A stretch of 64,000 bases of DNA from Flavivirga spongiicola (lineage in GTDB: Bacteria; Bacteroidota; Bacteroidia; Flavobacteriales; Flavobacteriaceae): NCBI RefSeq assembly GCF_030540825.1, contig NZ_JAUOEO010000002.1:744001-808000 (forward strand), given 5' to 3'. The translations under genes and the position numbers were made by a program. Below are positions 1 through 9,473 of the stretch, in pieces (the stretch's first letter is position 1; the number at the start of each line of letters is the position of its first letter). The notes under the pieces were generated by a model that had not been told where the DNA came from, made no database searches, and saw nothing but the letters and a program-made list of their open reading frames with translations.

Positions 1-3000
1 GAAGACAATCATAAAAATATATGGATATGCACAAATTATGGTAAACTTAACGTACTACCAAGTGCTAATAACAATATTAAATACCATGAAGGTTCCGCAA
101 ACAATACACCTCTTAGAGTTTTATCTGTCTATAAAAGCTCTCAAGGCGACTTATGGGCTGGAACAGATGGCTCTGGCATAACAAAAATCAGTTATAACTT
201 AGATGGTTCTACGAATGAAACACAATACTTTAATAATATAGCATTAAATAAAGGCTTTTATGTACAATCTATAATTGAAGATAATCAATCTAATATTTGG
301 TTTGGTACCTATAAAAATGGACTTTATTTTCATAATACAAAGAAAGGGACTTTTGAAAAAGTTAATATTGTTAATTCTAAAAAGCAGGAAGCTACTGATG
401 TAAGAACTGTATTTAAAGACTCTAAAGATCGTATTTGGGTTGGATCAAATATTTCAATAAATGTCTATTCTTCTAATTTAAGCCTATTAGCCTCTTTTGA
501 GAATAATACAAAAGGTTTAAAAGGCTCTATTGTTGAAAGTTTTATTGAAGATGAAACAGGTGCTATTTGGTTAGGAATTTATCAAGGAGGTTTGTTTATG
601 TTTAATGAAAATAAAAACAACCTAAAGCACTCAACGTTTTCAAATCATTCTTATAGTAAAAATAATGAGAGTAAAAACCATAGAGTCAAGTATATGGCTC
701 TTGGAGATTCCAATGATATATGGTTAATAAATAGCGTTAGCAAACTTTTAAAGTTTCACACAAAGAGTAAATCATATTCAACTTTTGACCATATAGAATC
801 TATTAACGAGCAAGATTTTAGTTCTGTAATAGTAGAAGACAATAATAATATTTGGTTGAGTTCGAACAATGGGATATGTCATATAAATATTGAAAAAGCC
901 AGTTTAAAAAGATATTACAGTACAGATGGTCTGCAAGATAATTCCTTTTTATCTAGAAGTGCTTTTAAAGATAAGCAGGGTACCATGTATTTTGGCGGAC
1001 TTAAAGGTTTAAATTATTTTAATCCAAAACAGTTAAGCAAAAAAGTACCGCACCCTTCACTCTCTATTAATACTATAGAGATTCTTAATCAACCAGCCGA
1101 TGCTTTAATTCCTTCACAAATTCCTTCGGGAATTTCTAATGTTGAATTATTAAAATTAAAATATAACCAATCTTCTTTTTCGTTTAGGTTTTCTGCTATT
1201 GATAATATTCTCAATCCAAAATATTATTATGCATATAGATTAAAAGGATTTGATGATGATTGGATAACTAGCCGTTCTGAACGCATTGCTACTTATACAA
1301 ATATTCCTTCAGGTAGTTATATTTTTGAAGTTAAGGCAGGCACAAAAAAAGGTGTTTGGGATATTCCAAAGAAGCAAATTACTATAGAAATAGACCAGCC
1401 TATTTGGAATAAACCAATAGCATATTTTATTTACATGTGTTTTTTTGGGTTATTTATATTTGGACTAAAACGGTGGTATTCGTTGAAAAAAAAATTATTC
1501 TTAGAAAAAGTTAGCCATAAAAAAGAAAGTGAGTTACATGACCTTAAAATGAATTTCTTTACTAAAATGTCTCACGAAATTCAAACTCCAATAACACTAA
1601 TTTTAGGTCCAATTGATGATATGTTAAGATTGGCCGAACAAAATGGAAACTTACTACTTAAACAACGCCTAAATATTATAGCCAATAATACGAATCGACT
1701 TTCTAAAATAGCTCGCGAGTTAACCTTAGTTAGGAATAAAGAATTAAACAAGTTAAGGTTAACAGTTACTAAAAATAATTTGTTTAAAAATATTGAAGAC
1801 ATTTCTTTGTCATTTAAAGAATTAGCAAGAAAAAAACAAATTGATTTTGCTATAAACTGTCCAGAAAATTTGTCAGAAGCATGGTATGATAAAGAAAAAA
1901 TAGAACACATTATATATAACCTACTTTCCAATGCATTCAAGTTTACTCCAAAAGAGGGAAATATTCAGTTAAGTATAATTCCAATCAATTCAAAAAAACA
2001 AATAAAATTGTCTGTAATAGATTCTGGTCCTGGAATTCCCAAAGAGGAATTAGATACTATTTTCGAATTATTCTACCAATCTAACATAGGTAAAAAGAAC
2101 AAAGGTTCTGGTATTGGATTGGCACTTACAAAAGAATTGATAGATTTACATAGAGGAACAATTAAAGTTGATTCAACCCACTTAGAAGGCACAAATTTCA
2201 CTATTACATTACCTGTTACAGAAGAGGCTTATCTAGATTCTGAAAAAATTATAACTAGTGATTCTGAAAAACCAATAGTTGATATTGAAGATAAAAACGA
2301 AAATGAAAAGGAAAGTGAAGGGCCTAACCTGTATAAAAAAACAATCCTAATAGTAGAGGACAATTATGATTTGCAGACTTTTTTAAAAGAACTGTTATTT
2401 GATCAATACAATATTATTCTTGCTGAAAATGGTGAAGAAGGTTTTCATTATGCCAAAAGTAATTTTCCTGACCTTATTCTAAGTGACATCATGATGCCTA
2501 AACTTGATGGCATTGAAATGTGTAAAGCATTACAAACAGATCACTTAACAAAGCATATTCCTATTATATTACTGACAGCAAAAAACTCTACAAATGCTAA
2601 GATTTCTGGACTAAAATCCGGTGCTATAGAATATATTAACAAGCCCTTTAATACTAAAGAGTTATTGTTAAAGGTTAAAAATATAATTTCATCTAAAGAA
2701 CATATAATTTCAAAATACCGCAAAGAAATAATTAGTCATCCAAAAATAAAATTAGAGCAATCCCCAGATGAGGTTTTTCTTGAAAACTTAACATTTAGAA
2801 TAAATTCAAAATTAGATGATGCTAATTTTAAAATAGAAACGCTTGCAGATTCTTTAAATATGAGCTATTCTAGTCTTTATAGAAAATGTCAATCTTTAAC
2901 GGGGCACAGTTTAGTTGATTTTGTTCGTCTAATGCGGTTAAAAAAAGCGGCCATTTTAATTGCCAAATATGGCTATACAATTTCTGAAGTTGCTTTTATG

Positions 3001-3141
3001 GTAGGCTTTAATGATCCGAAATATTTTTCTAAATGTTTTAAAAAACTATATAAGAAAAACCCTAAGAATTTTGGAATTGAAGCAAAAAAAATGGGTGTTG
3101 ACGAATACCTCAAAAAGCATCGTTTAGAAAACATCATTTAG
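1..3141 (+). CDS. Hybrid two-component system sensor/regulator (HTCS), 5' end outside window
   Basis: The frame is open from base 1, so this is the C-terminal part (about 1046 residues) of a one-protein two-component system and not a gene starting at the ATG at 592. In order it has periplasmic propeller repeats (repeated IWxG-type motifs, about 1-1000), a Y_Y_Y domain (about 1130-1400), one membrane helix (about 1420-1475), a histidine kinase dimerisation domain with the phospho-acceptor His in MSHEIQTP (codon 1573), an ATPase domain with DSGPGIP and GSGIGLAL motifs (about 1870-2215), a receiver domain with Asp in LSDIMMP (codon 2485), and an AraC-type DNA-binding domain (about 2780-3080). 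HTCS proteins of Bacteroidota usually sense oligosaccharides in the periplasm and activate nearby glycan-use genes. Its targets are not visible here. Confidence 0.93.
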   Translation, partial: EDNHKNIWICTNYGKLNVLPSANNNIKYHEGSANNTPLRVLSVYKSSQGDLWAGTDGSGITKISYNLDGSTNETQYFNNIALNKGFYVQSIIEDNQSNIWFGTYKNGLYFHNTKKGTFEKVNIVNSKKQEATDVRTVFKDSKDRIWVGSNISINVYSSNLSLLASFENNTKGLKGSIVESFIEDETGAIWLGIYQGGLFMFNENKNNLKHSTFSNHSYSKNNESKNHRVKYMALGDSNDIWLINSVSKLLKFHTKSKSYSTFDHIESINEQDFSSVIVEDNNNIWLSSNNGICHINIEKASLKRYYSTDGLQDNSFLSRSAFKDKQGTMYFGGLKGLNYFNPKQLSKKVPHPSLSINTIEILNQPADALIPSQIPSGISNVELLKLKYNQSSFSFRFSAIDNILNPKYYYAYRLKGFDDDWITSRSERIATYTNIPSGSYIFEVKAGTKKGVWDIPKKQITIEIDQPIWNKPIAYFIYMCFFGLFIFGLKRWYSLKKKLFLEKVSHKKESELHDLKMNFFTKMSHEIQTPITLILGPIDDMLRLAEQNGNLLLKQRLNIIANNTNRLSKIARELTLVRNKELNKLRLTVTKNNLFKNIEDISLSFKELARKKQIDFAINCPENLSEAWYDKEKIEHIIYNLLSNAFKFTPKEGNIQLSIIPINSKKQIKLSVIDSGPGIPKEELDTIFELFYQSNIGKKNKGSGIGLALTKELIDLHRGTIKVDSTHLEGTNFTITLPVTEEAYLDSEKIITSDSEKPIVDIEDKNENEKESEGPNLYKKTILIVEDNYDLQTFLKELLFDQYNIILAENGEEGFHYAKSNFPDLILSDIMMPKLDGIEMCKALQTDHLTKHIPIILLTAKNSTNAKISGLKSGAIEYINKPFNTKELLLKVKNIISSKEHIISKYRKEIISHPKIKLEQSPDEVFLENLTFRINSKLDDANFKIETLADSLNMSYSSLYRKCQSLTGHSLVDFVRLMRLKKAAILIAKYGYTISEVAFMVGFNDPKYFSKCFKKLYKKNPKNFGIEAKKMGVDEYLKKHRLENII

Positions 3142-3173
3142 AGGACATTGTTTATTGATGCATAATTTTAAGA

Positions 3174-3213
3174 CAAAAAAAGTGCTCCAAAATATTTTGG
3201 AGCACTTTTTTTA
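3174..3213. terminator. Bidirectional intrinsic terminator between HTCS and purA
   Basis: A perfect stem AGTGCTCCAAAA / TTTTGGAGCACT is flanked by an A-run on the left and a T-run on the right. It sits between two convergent genes and can end transcription from both sides. Confidence 0.85.
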
Positions 3214-3226
3214 ATATATAGAATAC

Positions 3227-4513
3227 TTAGTGAACTAATTGTTCTCTAAATATAGTCTGTTTTCTATCTGGTCCTACAGAAACAATGGTGATAGGAATTT
3301 CCAGTTCTTTTTCTAAAAAGGCAATATACTCGTTTAAAGCCTGTGGTAGTTGAGATGCTTCAGACATGGCTGTTAAATCTTCTTGCCAACCATTAAACTC
3401 AGTATAAATTGGTTCTACATTTTCTGGTTCAATATTATAAGGGAAATGCTTAATAACTTCACCTTTATATTTATAAGCGGTGCATACTTTCAAAGTTTTA
3501 AAACCAGAAAGCACATCGCCTTTCATCATCATTAATTGAGTAACACCATTTACTTGACATGCGTATTTTAAAGCAATTAAATCCAGCCAGCCACAGCGTC
3601 TAGGTCGCCCGGTAGTCGCACCAAATTCATTACCAACGCGTGCCATAGTTTCACCATCTTTATCGAAAAGTTCGGTAGGGAAAGGTCCAGAACCTACACG
3701 CGTTGTATAGGCTTTAAAAATACCAAATACATCACCGATTTGGTTAGGAGATACCCCTAAACCAGTACAAGCACCAGCAGCGGTTGTATTACTTGATGTT
3801 ACAAATGGATAAGTTCCAAAATCGATATCTAGTAACGATCCTTGAGCACCTTCTGCCAAAATGGTTTGTCCAGATTTTTGTGCTTGATAAATATATTCTT
3901 CAGAATCTATAAACTTTAAAGACTTTAATACATCAATAGCTTTAAAAAAGGCTGTTTCAAGTTCTGTTAAATCATACTCTATATCTACATCATAAAAAGA
4001 AATCATAGATTCGTGCTTATTAGCTAATGCTCTATAACGTTCTTTCCAGTCACTTAATTCTAAATCTCCAACACGAATACCATTTCTACCAGTTTTGTCC
4101 ATGTAAGTTGGACCAATACCTTTAAGAGTGGAGCCTATTTTTGCTTTCCCTTTAGAAGCTTCACTTGCAGCATCTAATAAACGGTGCGTTGGTAGAATTA
4201 TATGTGCTTTACGAGAAATAACCAGAGATTTTTTGTAATCTACACTTTGTTCTTCTAATTTGTCTAGTTCTCCTTTAAAAATAACAGGATCTATAACAAC
4301 ACCATTACCTACCAAATTTGTAGCATCATCATGAAATATCCCTGAAGGAATGGTATGTAAAACATGTTTTCTTCCGTTAAAAACCAAAGTGTGTCCAGCA
4401 TTAGGCCCTCCTTGAAAACGAGCAATAATATTGTAGTTGGAGGTAAGTACGTCAACAATTTTTCCTTTGCCTTCGTCTCCCCATTGTAATCCTAGTAGTA
4501 AATCTACTGCCAT
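3227..4513 (-). CDS. purA: Adenylosuccinate synthetase
   Basis: This cytosolic enzyme joins IMP and aspartate using GTP, the first committed step to AMP. The 428-residue length matches the family. The N-terminus carries the phosphate-binding loop WGDEGKGK (residues 11-18) with the catalytic Asp, followed by GGPNAGHT with the catalytic His near residue 41. The middle has KGIGPTYMDKTGRNGIRVGD and TTGRPRRCGWLD, both typical of PurA. It is the last gene of a minus-strand cluster after relA/spoT and a Fur-family gene; the gap to the latter is 12 bases, suggesting co-transcription. PurA is a known direct target of (p)ppGpp inhibition in other bacteria, which fits the neighbour. Confidence 0.97.
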   Translation of the reverse strand: MAVDLLLGLQWGDEGKGKIVDVLTSNYNIIARFQGGPNAGHTLVFNGRKHVLHTIPSGIFHDDATNLVGNGVVIDPVIFKGELDKLEEQSVDYKKSLVISRKAHIILPTHRLLDAASEASKGKAKIGSTLKGIGPTYMDKTGRNGIRVGDLELSDWKERYRALANKHESMISFYDVDIEYDLTELETAFFKAIDVLKSLKFIDSEEYIYQAQKSGQTILAEGAQGSLLDIDFGTYPFVTSSNTTAAGACTGLGVSPNQIGDVFGIFKAYTTRVGSGPFPTELFDKDGETMARVGNEFGATTGRPRRCGWLDLIALKYACQVNGVTQLMMMKGDVLSGFKTLKVCTAYKYKGEVIKHFPYNIEPENVEPIYTEFNGWQEDLTAMSEASQLPQALNEYIAFLEKELEIPITIVSVGPDRKQTIFREQLVH

Positions 4514-4525
4514 TGTAAAAATTAG

Positions 4526-4978
4526 TTAAGTGTTTGATTTTCTATTTCCGTAAAAATAGAGTGAGTGGTTATTAATTTCAATATCAAAAATTTCTTCGAT
4601 TGTTTTTTTTATAGATTCAATTCTAGGGTCGCAAAATTCTATAACCTCTCCAGTATCTGTAAGTATAACATGGTCATGTTGTCTATCGAAATAGGATTTT
4701 TCGTAATGTGCCTGATTCTTTCCGAACTGATGTTTTCTTACTAAACCACATTCTAGAAGTAATTCAATAGTGTTATACAGTGTAGCACGAGACACACGAT
4801 ATTTCTTGTTTTTCATGCTAAGATATAACGATTCTATATCGAAGTGTTCTGTATTATTATAAATTTCTTGGAGTATGGCATAGCGTTCGGGCGTTTTGCG
4901 GTGTCCGTTACCTTCTAAAAAGCTAGTAAATACGCTTTTAACTATGTCTTGATTTTTTGTATCTGCCTTTGCATTCAT
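4526..4978 (-). CDS. Fur-family transcriptional regulator
   Basis: The 150-residue protein has the Fur winged-helix domain (about residues 15-90: [13 protein letters not shown], then [19 protein letters not shown]) and a shortened dimerisation part with [15 protein letters not shown]. Fur proteins are metal- or redox-responsive repressors. The first CxxC zinc pair that normally follows the HDH motif is absent (ILTDTG in place of ICxxCG), and the C-terminus has no second CxxC, so structural zinc binding may be lost. It lies between relA/spoT (26-base gap) and purA (12-base gap) on the same strand. Which metal or signal it senses cannot be read from sequence. Confidence 0.85.
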   Translation of the reverse strand: MNAKADTKNQDIVKSVFTSFLEGNGHRKTPERYAILQEIYNNTEHFDIESLYLSMKNKKYRVSRATLYNTIELLLECGLVRKHQFGKNQAHYEKSYFDRQHDHVILTDTGEVIEFCDPRIESIKKTIEEIFDIEINNHSLYFYGNRKSNT

Positions 4979-5004
4979 AATTTCGTCGCAAATTTACACT
5001 TTTT

Positions 5005-7224
5005 TTACACTCTAGTAACCTTATCTATACCATTAATTTTTTTTAGTTTCTCTAAAAGCTTTTTTATGATAGTATTATTTTTTACAATAACATTGATTTT
5101 TCCGGAAAATAAACCGTCATCACTTTCAAAACTTAAGCTTTTCATGTTCACATGCATGTTATCTGAAACAATTGAGGTAATATCACTTACTAAGCCTATA
5201 TGATCAATTCCTGTAATTTTAATTTTAGCTAGAAATTCTTGTTGAGTAGAGTCAACCCATTTAGCCTGCATAATCCTGTAAGCATAATTGGATTGTAAAC
5301 TGAGTGCGTTAGGGCAATTTTTTTTATGAATCTTAATACCTTCACTAACAGTTAGAAAACCAAAAACTTCGTCACCAGGAATAGGATTACAGCAATTTGA
5401 TATTTTGTAGTCTAGTTTTTCTTCTTCCTTACCAAAAACTAAAGAATCGTATTTGGCTGTAACTTCTTCTTTTTCTAAATCTTCTTTTTTAATGGCCGCT
5501 TTTCTTGAGATTTTATTTTTAATAAAACTCATTAAAACATTGCTTCTGGAAGCAGCGTAACTTTTAAGCATGGTATTATCAATAGTACCAATGCCAACCC
5601 TATAAAACAAATCCAGACTTGTTTTAAGTTTAAAATAGTTAACTAATTCATTTGTAGAAGCTTCATTGAGCGTGATTTTTAGTTGTTTTAATTTTCTTCT
5701 AAGGATTTCTTTACCATCTTCGCCTATAAGTTTTTTATCTTCCTTTAAAGCAGATTTTATTTTACCTCTAGCTCTAGCTGTGGTGGCATAATCCAACCAG
5801 TTAGCATTGGGTTTGGCACTTTCTGAGGTCAAAATGTCTACTTGATCACCACTTTGCAATTCATGACTTAACGGTACTAACTTACCATTTACTTTCGCAC
5901 CCCTGGTTCTCATACCAACCTCGGTATGAATATTAAATGCAAAGTCTAATGATGTAGCCCCTTTGGGTAATGATTTTAATTCTCCAGTTGGAGTAAATAC
6001 AAATATCTCTTGTGAATATAGGTTGAGTTTAAACTGTTCAACAAAATCTACGGCATTTGTATCTGGGTTTTCTAAAGCTTCCTGGAGTTTATTAATCCAG
6101 CTTTCTAAATTATCTTCTTTTTCTTTGTCTTGCTTGTATTTATAGTGAGCGGCATAACCTTTCTCAGCAATTTCATTCATACGATCACTTCGTATTTGAA
6201 CTTCTACCCAGCGTCCTTTAGGTCCCATGACAGTAATATGTAAAGCTTCATACCCAGTAGACTTAGGAGAGGAAATCCAATCACGGAGTCGTATAGGATT
6301 AGGTCTAAAATGATCTGTTACCACGGAGTATATTTTCCAAGCGAAAAACTTTTCATTAGCCTCATCACTTTTATAAATAATTCTTACTGCAAACTTATCG
6401 TATACTTCATCAAAAGACACACCCTGATTAAGCATTTTTTTTCTAATCGAAAAAATAGATTTTGGTCGCCCTTTTATGGTGTATTCAAAATTTTCTTTAT
6501 CTAAAGAGTTTTTTATAACCTCACTAAACTCTTCAATGTATTTATCTTGTTCTTCCTTGCTTTCTTTAATTTTATCAAAAAGATCATTATAAACATCTGG
6601 TTCGGTATATTTTAAGCCTAAATCTTCAAGTTCGGTTTTAATGTTGTATAAGCCAATTCTATGTGCTAAAGGTGCATAAATATATAATGTTTCAGAGGCT
6701 ATTTTTTCTTGTTTATCAGGGCGCATGGATCCCATTGTTTGCATATTATGGAGCCTATCTGCAATTTTTATTATGATAACACGAACATCATCATTAAGAG
6801 TAAGCAGCATTTTACGAAAGTTTTCTGCTTGTAAAGACACATTCATGTCTTTTTCTTTACTTAAAGAAGATATTTTTGTGAGCCCATCTACAATAGTGGC
6901 TATTGTTTTTCCGAATAGTTTTTCAATGTCCTTTATAGAGTAATTTGGACTATCTTCAACAACATCGTGAAGTAAGGCAGCAGCAATGGAAGTACCATCC
7001 AACCCAATTTCTTGAGCCACTATTTTTGCTACGGCTAAAGGGTGAAAAATATAAGCTTCCCCCGATTTTCTACGCTGATCCTTGTGTCCATCTATAGCAA
7101 CATCAAAAGCTTTACGTATTAATTTTTTATCATCACCAGATAGCGTTGTATAGCTAACTTTTAATAATTCTTTGTAGGCTTTAGTAATTGCTGCATTTTC
7201 TTTTTCTATAGCTTCATCTGTCAT
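5005..7224 (-). CDS. Bifunctional (p)ppGpp synthetase/hydrolase, RelA/SpoT family
   Basis: This cytosolic enzyme makes and degrades the stringent-response alarmone (p)ppGpp. The 739 residues contain an HD hydrolase domain with HDVVED at residues 86-91, a synthetase domain (about 245-360) with RPKSIFSIRKKM and GYEALHITV, a TGS domain (about 405-465, FTPTGELKSLPKGATSLDFAF) and a C-terminal ACT domain (about 660-739). The intact HDxxED motif suggests that hydrolase activity is retained, as in single-copy Rel enzymes. It is the first gene of a presumed minus-strand operon with the Fur-like gene and purA. No clear Bacteroidota promoter motif was found in the 240 bases upstream. Confidence 0.95.
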   Translation of the reverse strand: MTDEAIEKENAAITKAYKELLKVSYTTLSGDDKKLIRKAFDVAIDGHKDQRRKSGEAYIFHPLAVAKIVAQEIGLDGTSIAAALLHDVVEDSPNYSIKDIEKLFGKTIATIVDGLTKISSLSKEKDMNVSLQAENFRKMLLTLNDDVRVIIIKIADRLHNMQTMGSMRPDKQEKIASETLYIYAPLAHRIGLYNIKTELEDLGLKYTEPDVYNDLFDKIKESKEEQDKYIEEFSEVIKNSLDKENFEYTIKGRPKSIFSIRKKMLNQGVSFDEVYDKFAVRIIYKSDEANEKFFAWKIYSVVTDHFRPNPIRLRDWISSPKSTGYEALHITVMGPKGRWVEVQIRSDRMNEIAEKGYAAHYKYKQDKEKEDNLESWINKLQEALENPDTNAVDFVEQFKLNLYSQEIFVFTPTGELKSLPKGATSLDFAFNIHTEVGMRTRGAKVNGKLVPLSHELQSGDQVDILTSESAKPNANWLDYATTARARGKIKSALKEDKKLIGEDGKEILRRKLKQLKITLNEASTNELVNYFKLKTSLDLFYRVGIGTIDNTMLKSYAASRSNVLMSFIKNKISRKAAIKKEDLEKEEVTAKYDSLVFGKEEEKLDYKISNCCNPIPGDEVFGFLTVSEGIKIHKKNCPNALSLQSNYAYRIMQAKWVDSTQQEFLAKIKITGIDHIGLVSDITSIVSDNMHVNMKSLSFESDDGLFSGKINVIVKNNTIIKKLLEKLKKINGIDKVTRV

Positions 7225-7466
7225 AAATTAAAAATAACATAAAGAAAATTAACCACCAACACGAAATCTGATTTTTTATACCTGTTTTGCTAACCTTTAT
7301 TATTCATGGCTTTCGTTATGAAAAGTTAAAATGTCAATAGATTTAGGAAGCATAATAATTTTTAACGGATAAATTGTTACTTACTTTTGAGGTATAAAAA
7401 TTAAGAGGACTGTTAAAGGTAGTAGGCAGTTTGTCTTTGGAATAGAATAACTGTGAATAATGCAGG

Positions 7467-8039
7467 TTAAGATTTTAAAAAATCAACTAACTGAAGTACG
7501 GCCTTTCCACGATGCCCAATTCTGTTTTTTAAACTTAAATCCATTTCAGCAAAAGTTTGTTGGTATCCTTTGGGCTTAAAAATAGGATCGTAACCAAAAC
7601 CAGATGCTCCACTTTTAGTGTTCGTTATTTCTCCTTCGCATATACCAGTAAAGATGTATTGTTTGTTATTGAGTTGGAGCGTAATAACCGTTTTAAACTG
7701 ACCATTTCTATTGGTTTTATTTCTTAATTCGGTTAGTAATTTGTCCATATTATCATCGGCATTACGTTGCTCTCCGGCATAACGGGCTGAATAAACTCCT
7801 GGTGCACCATTTAAAATAGCTACTTCTAATCCTGTATCATCAGCAAAACAATCGTACCCATAATGGGTTTTTACATATTTCGCCTTCTGAATACTATTGC
7901 CTTCAATCGTGTTTTGAGTTTCAGGAATATCTTCAAAGCAATCAATATCATTCAAGCTTAATAACTTAATGTGGTTAGGGATCAAAGCTTGTACTTCTCT
8001 TATTTTATTAAGGTTGTTGGTAGCGAAAACAAGTTGCAT
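7467..8039 (-). CDS. rdgB: Non-canonical purine NTP pyrophosphatase (RdgB/HAM1)
   Basis: This housecleaning enzyme hydrolyses dITP, ITP and XTP to monophosphates, keeping deaminated purines out of DNA and RNA. The 190 residues start with the family signature LVFATNNLNKIREVQ (residues 3-17) and contain FADDTGLEVAILNGAPGVYSARYAG (catalytic Asp and substrate loop) and GFGYDPIF near the C-terminus, ending with LSLKNRIGHRGKAV. It is single and divergent from the ribosome hibernation factor gene on the right. Confidence 0.95.
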   Translation of the reverse strand: MQLVFATNNLNKIREVQALIPNHIKLLSLNDIDCFEDIPETQNTIEGNSIQKAKYVKTHYGYDCFADDTGLEVAILNGAPGVYSARYAGEQRNADDNMDKLLTELRNKTNRNGQFKTVITLQLNNKQYIFTGICEGEITNTKSGASGFGYDPIFKPKGYQQTFAEMDLSLKNRIGHRGKAVLQLVDFLKS

Positions 8040-8188
8040 ATACTAAATGAATTTAAGTTTTCAAAAATACCATTATAATGATTTATAAATAAAAATATTT
8101 TATAAATTTTTATGATTTTTGTTACTGTAAATTATTTTAAAAACGCGTATCTTAGATTAAGAATTTTAATATAAAAAGAGAAATAATT

Positions 8189-8488
8189 ATGACAGTAAAT
8201 ATTCAGTATGTAGGAGTAGATGTAAGTGAAACACTTTCAAGTTTCACCGAAGAAAAATTAAAAAAAATATTTAATCGTTATGAGTTTTTAATAAGTGCAA
8301 AAGTGCATTTTAAGCAAGATGAAAATCAACACGATATAGGTAAAATTTGCAATATAGAACTAAGTTTGCCAGGACCTCGAATTTTTGCAACCTCTAATGA
8401 GCGTAATTTTGAAGTGTCTGTAAGAGAGACTATCAAGGATTTGGAACGTCAATTACAAAAACGAAAGGAAGTTTATAAAACGCATTAA
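8189..8488 (+). CDS. hpf: Ribosome hibernation promoting factor, short HPF/RaiA type
   Basis: This small 99-residue protein binds the 30S subunit between the A and P sites and helps inactivate or dimerise ribosomes in starvation. The sequence shows the single beta-alpha-beta S30AE domain, with VGVDVSETLSSFTEEKLKKI near the N-terminus and NFEVSVRETIKDLERQLQKRKE at the end. There is no long C-terminal dimerisation extension, so it is the short form. It is followed 23 bases later by a YjbR-type gene in the same direction. Confidence 0.9.
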   Translation: MTVNIQYVGVDVSETLSSFTEEKLKKIFNRYEFLISAKVHFKQDENQHDIGKICNIELSLPGPRIFATSNERNFEVSVRETIKDLERQLQKRKEVYKTH

Positions 8489-8511
8489 TTTGGGTTAAAT
8501 ATTTATATAAG

Positions 8512-8871
8512 ATGAATATTGAAACTTATCGATCGTATTGTTTATCTAAAAAAGGAGTCACTGAGTCTATCCCATTTCCTAAGCTACCGGATGTTCTTGT
8601 TTTTAAAGTAAAAGGCAAAATGTTTACAGCTACGGATATAAATACATTTGACAGTTTTAGTATTAAATGCGAGCCGGAAACTATAGAAGAACTTCGTGCG
8701 CAATACGATGCATTAGAAGAACCATCGTATTTTAGTAAAAAACATTGGAGTAGAGTTTTGGTTGATGGTTCAATTTCTGATAAAATATTATGTGAATGGT
8801 TAGATGTTTCTTACCATTTAGTTGTAGCTAAGCTTACTAAGAAAGCCCGTTTGGAATTAGAAAGTTTATAA
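8512..8871 (+). CDS. MmcQ/YjbR family protein
   Basis: The 119-residue protein matches the YjbR/MmcQ fold in length and pattern: ETYRSYCLSKKGVTESIPF at the start, then FKVKGKMFTATDIN, KCEPETIEELRAQYD, and KKHWSRVLVDGSISDKIL. Family members resemble DNA-binding CyaY-like proteins but their role is unsettled. It probably shares a transcript with hpf. Its stop codon lies one base from the stop codon of the convergent rlmH gene, leaving no room for a separate terminator. Confidence 0.85.
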   Translation: MNIETYRSYCLSKKGVTESIPFPKLPDVLVFKVKGKMFTATDINTFDSFSIKCEPETIEELRAQYDALEEPSYFSKKHWSRVLVDGSISDKILCEWLDVSYHLVVAKLTKKARLELESL

Positions 8872-8872
8872 C

Positions 8873-9346
8873 TTACCTGTGATGATAAGGCTCATTCTTT
8901 AAAATTGTAAAACCTCTGTATAGTTGTTCAATAATGAATAAACGGATCATCTGATGGGAAAATGTCATTTTTGATAATGATATTTTCCCATTTGATTTAT
9001 TATAAACATCTTGTGAGAATCCATAAGGACCACCAATAACAAAAACCAATTGCTTAATACCAGAGTTCATGTGCTTCTGTAAGTAGGCAGAAAACCCAAT
9101 GGAATCTAATTGTTTACCGTTTTCATCTAATAAAATTAAAACATCTGTAGTATTAAGCTTATTTATAATGAGCTCGCCCTCTTTTTGTTTTTGTTGCTCT
9201 TCACTTAGATTTTTAGTGTTTTTTATGTCTGGAATAATTTCTAGTGAAAACTTAATATAGAAGCCTAAACGTCTTATATATGCATTAATTAGCGATTGAA
9301 GTTCCTTATTATCAGTCTTGCCAATGGCGAGAAGTTTTATAGTCAT
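8873..9346 (-). CDS. rlmH: 23S rRNA (pseudouridine1915-N3)-methyltransferase RlmH
   Basis: This SPOUT-class methyltransferase modifies pseudouridine 1915 in helix 69 of 23S rRNA on assembled 70S ribosomes. The 157-residue length is typical. The C-terminal trefoil-knot SAM site is visible in LVFVIGGPYGFSQDVY (about residues 100-115), followed by ISLSKMTFSHQMIRLFIIEQLYRGFTILKNEPYHHR, the strongly conserved end of the family. It is convergent with the YjbR gene and divergent from nadC. Confidence 0.96.
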   Translation of the reverse strand: MTIKLLAIGKTDNKELQSLINAYIRRLGFYIKFSLEIIPDIKNTKNLSEEQQKQKEGELIINKLNTTDVLILLDENGKQLDSIGFSAYLQKHMNSGIKQLVFVIGGPYGFSQDVYNKSNGKISLSKMTFSHQMIRLFIIEQLYRGFTILKNEPYHHR

Positions 9347-9446
9347 AGTAGCAAAATTACTATTTAGTATTTATGAAAAGCGCATATTTAGATGAAAAAA
9401 ATAAAAATTTCATAAATGTAAAATTTAATTTAGTAAATCAATTTCT

Positions 9447-9454
9447 TATTTTTG
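9447..9454 (+). promoter_or_regulatory. Bacteroidota -7 promoter element for nadC
   Basis: TATTTTTG matches TAnnTTTG and lies 19 bases before the nadC start codon. A clear TTTG at the -33 position is missing, so this rests on the -7 box alone. Confidence 0.5.
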
Positions 9455-9473
9455 TTGCAAACCAACTATTTAT

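Noticed and set aside
592..3141. ATG at 592 as the start of the HTCS gene
   Set aside because: The frame is open from base 1 and encodes propeller repeats typical of the family, so the start is upstream of the window.
8100..8188. Promoter of hpf
   Set aside because: A TATCTTAG box is present but the nearest TTG is 26 bases upstream, too far for the consensus.
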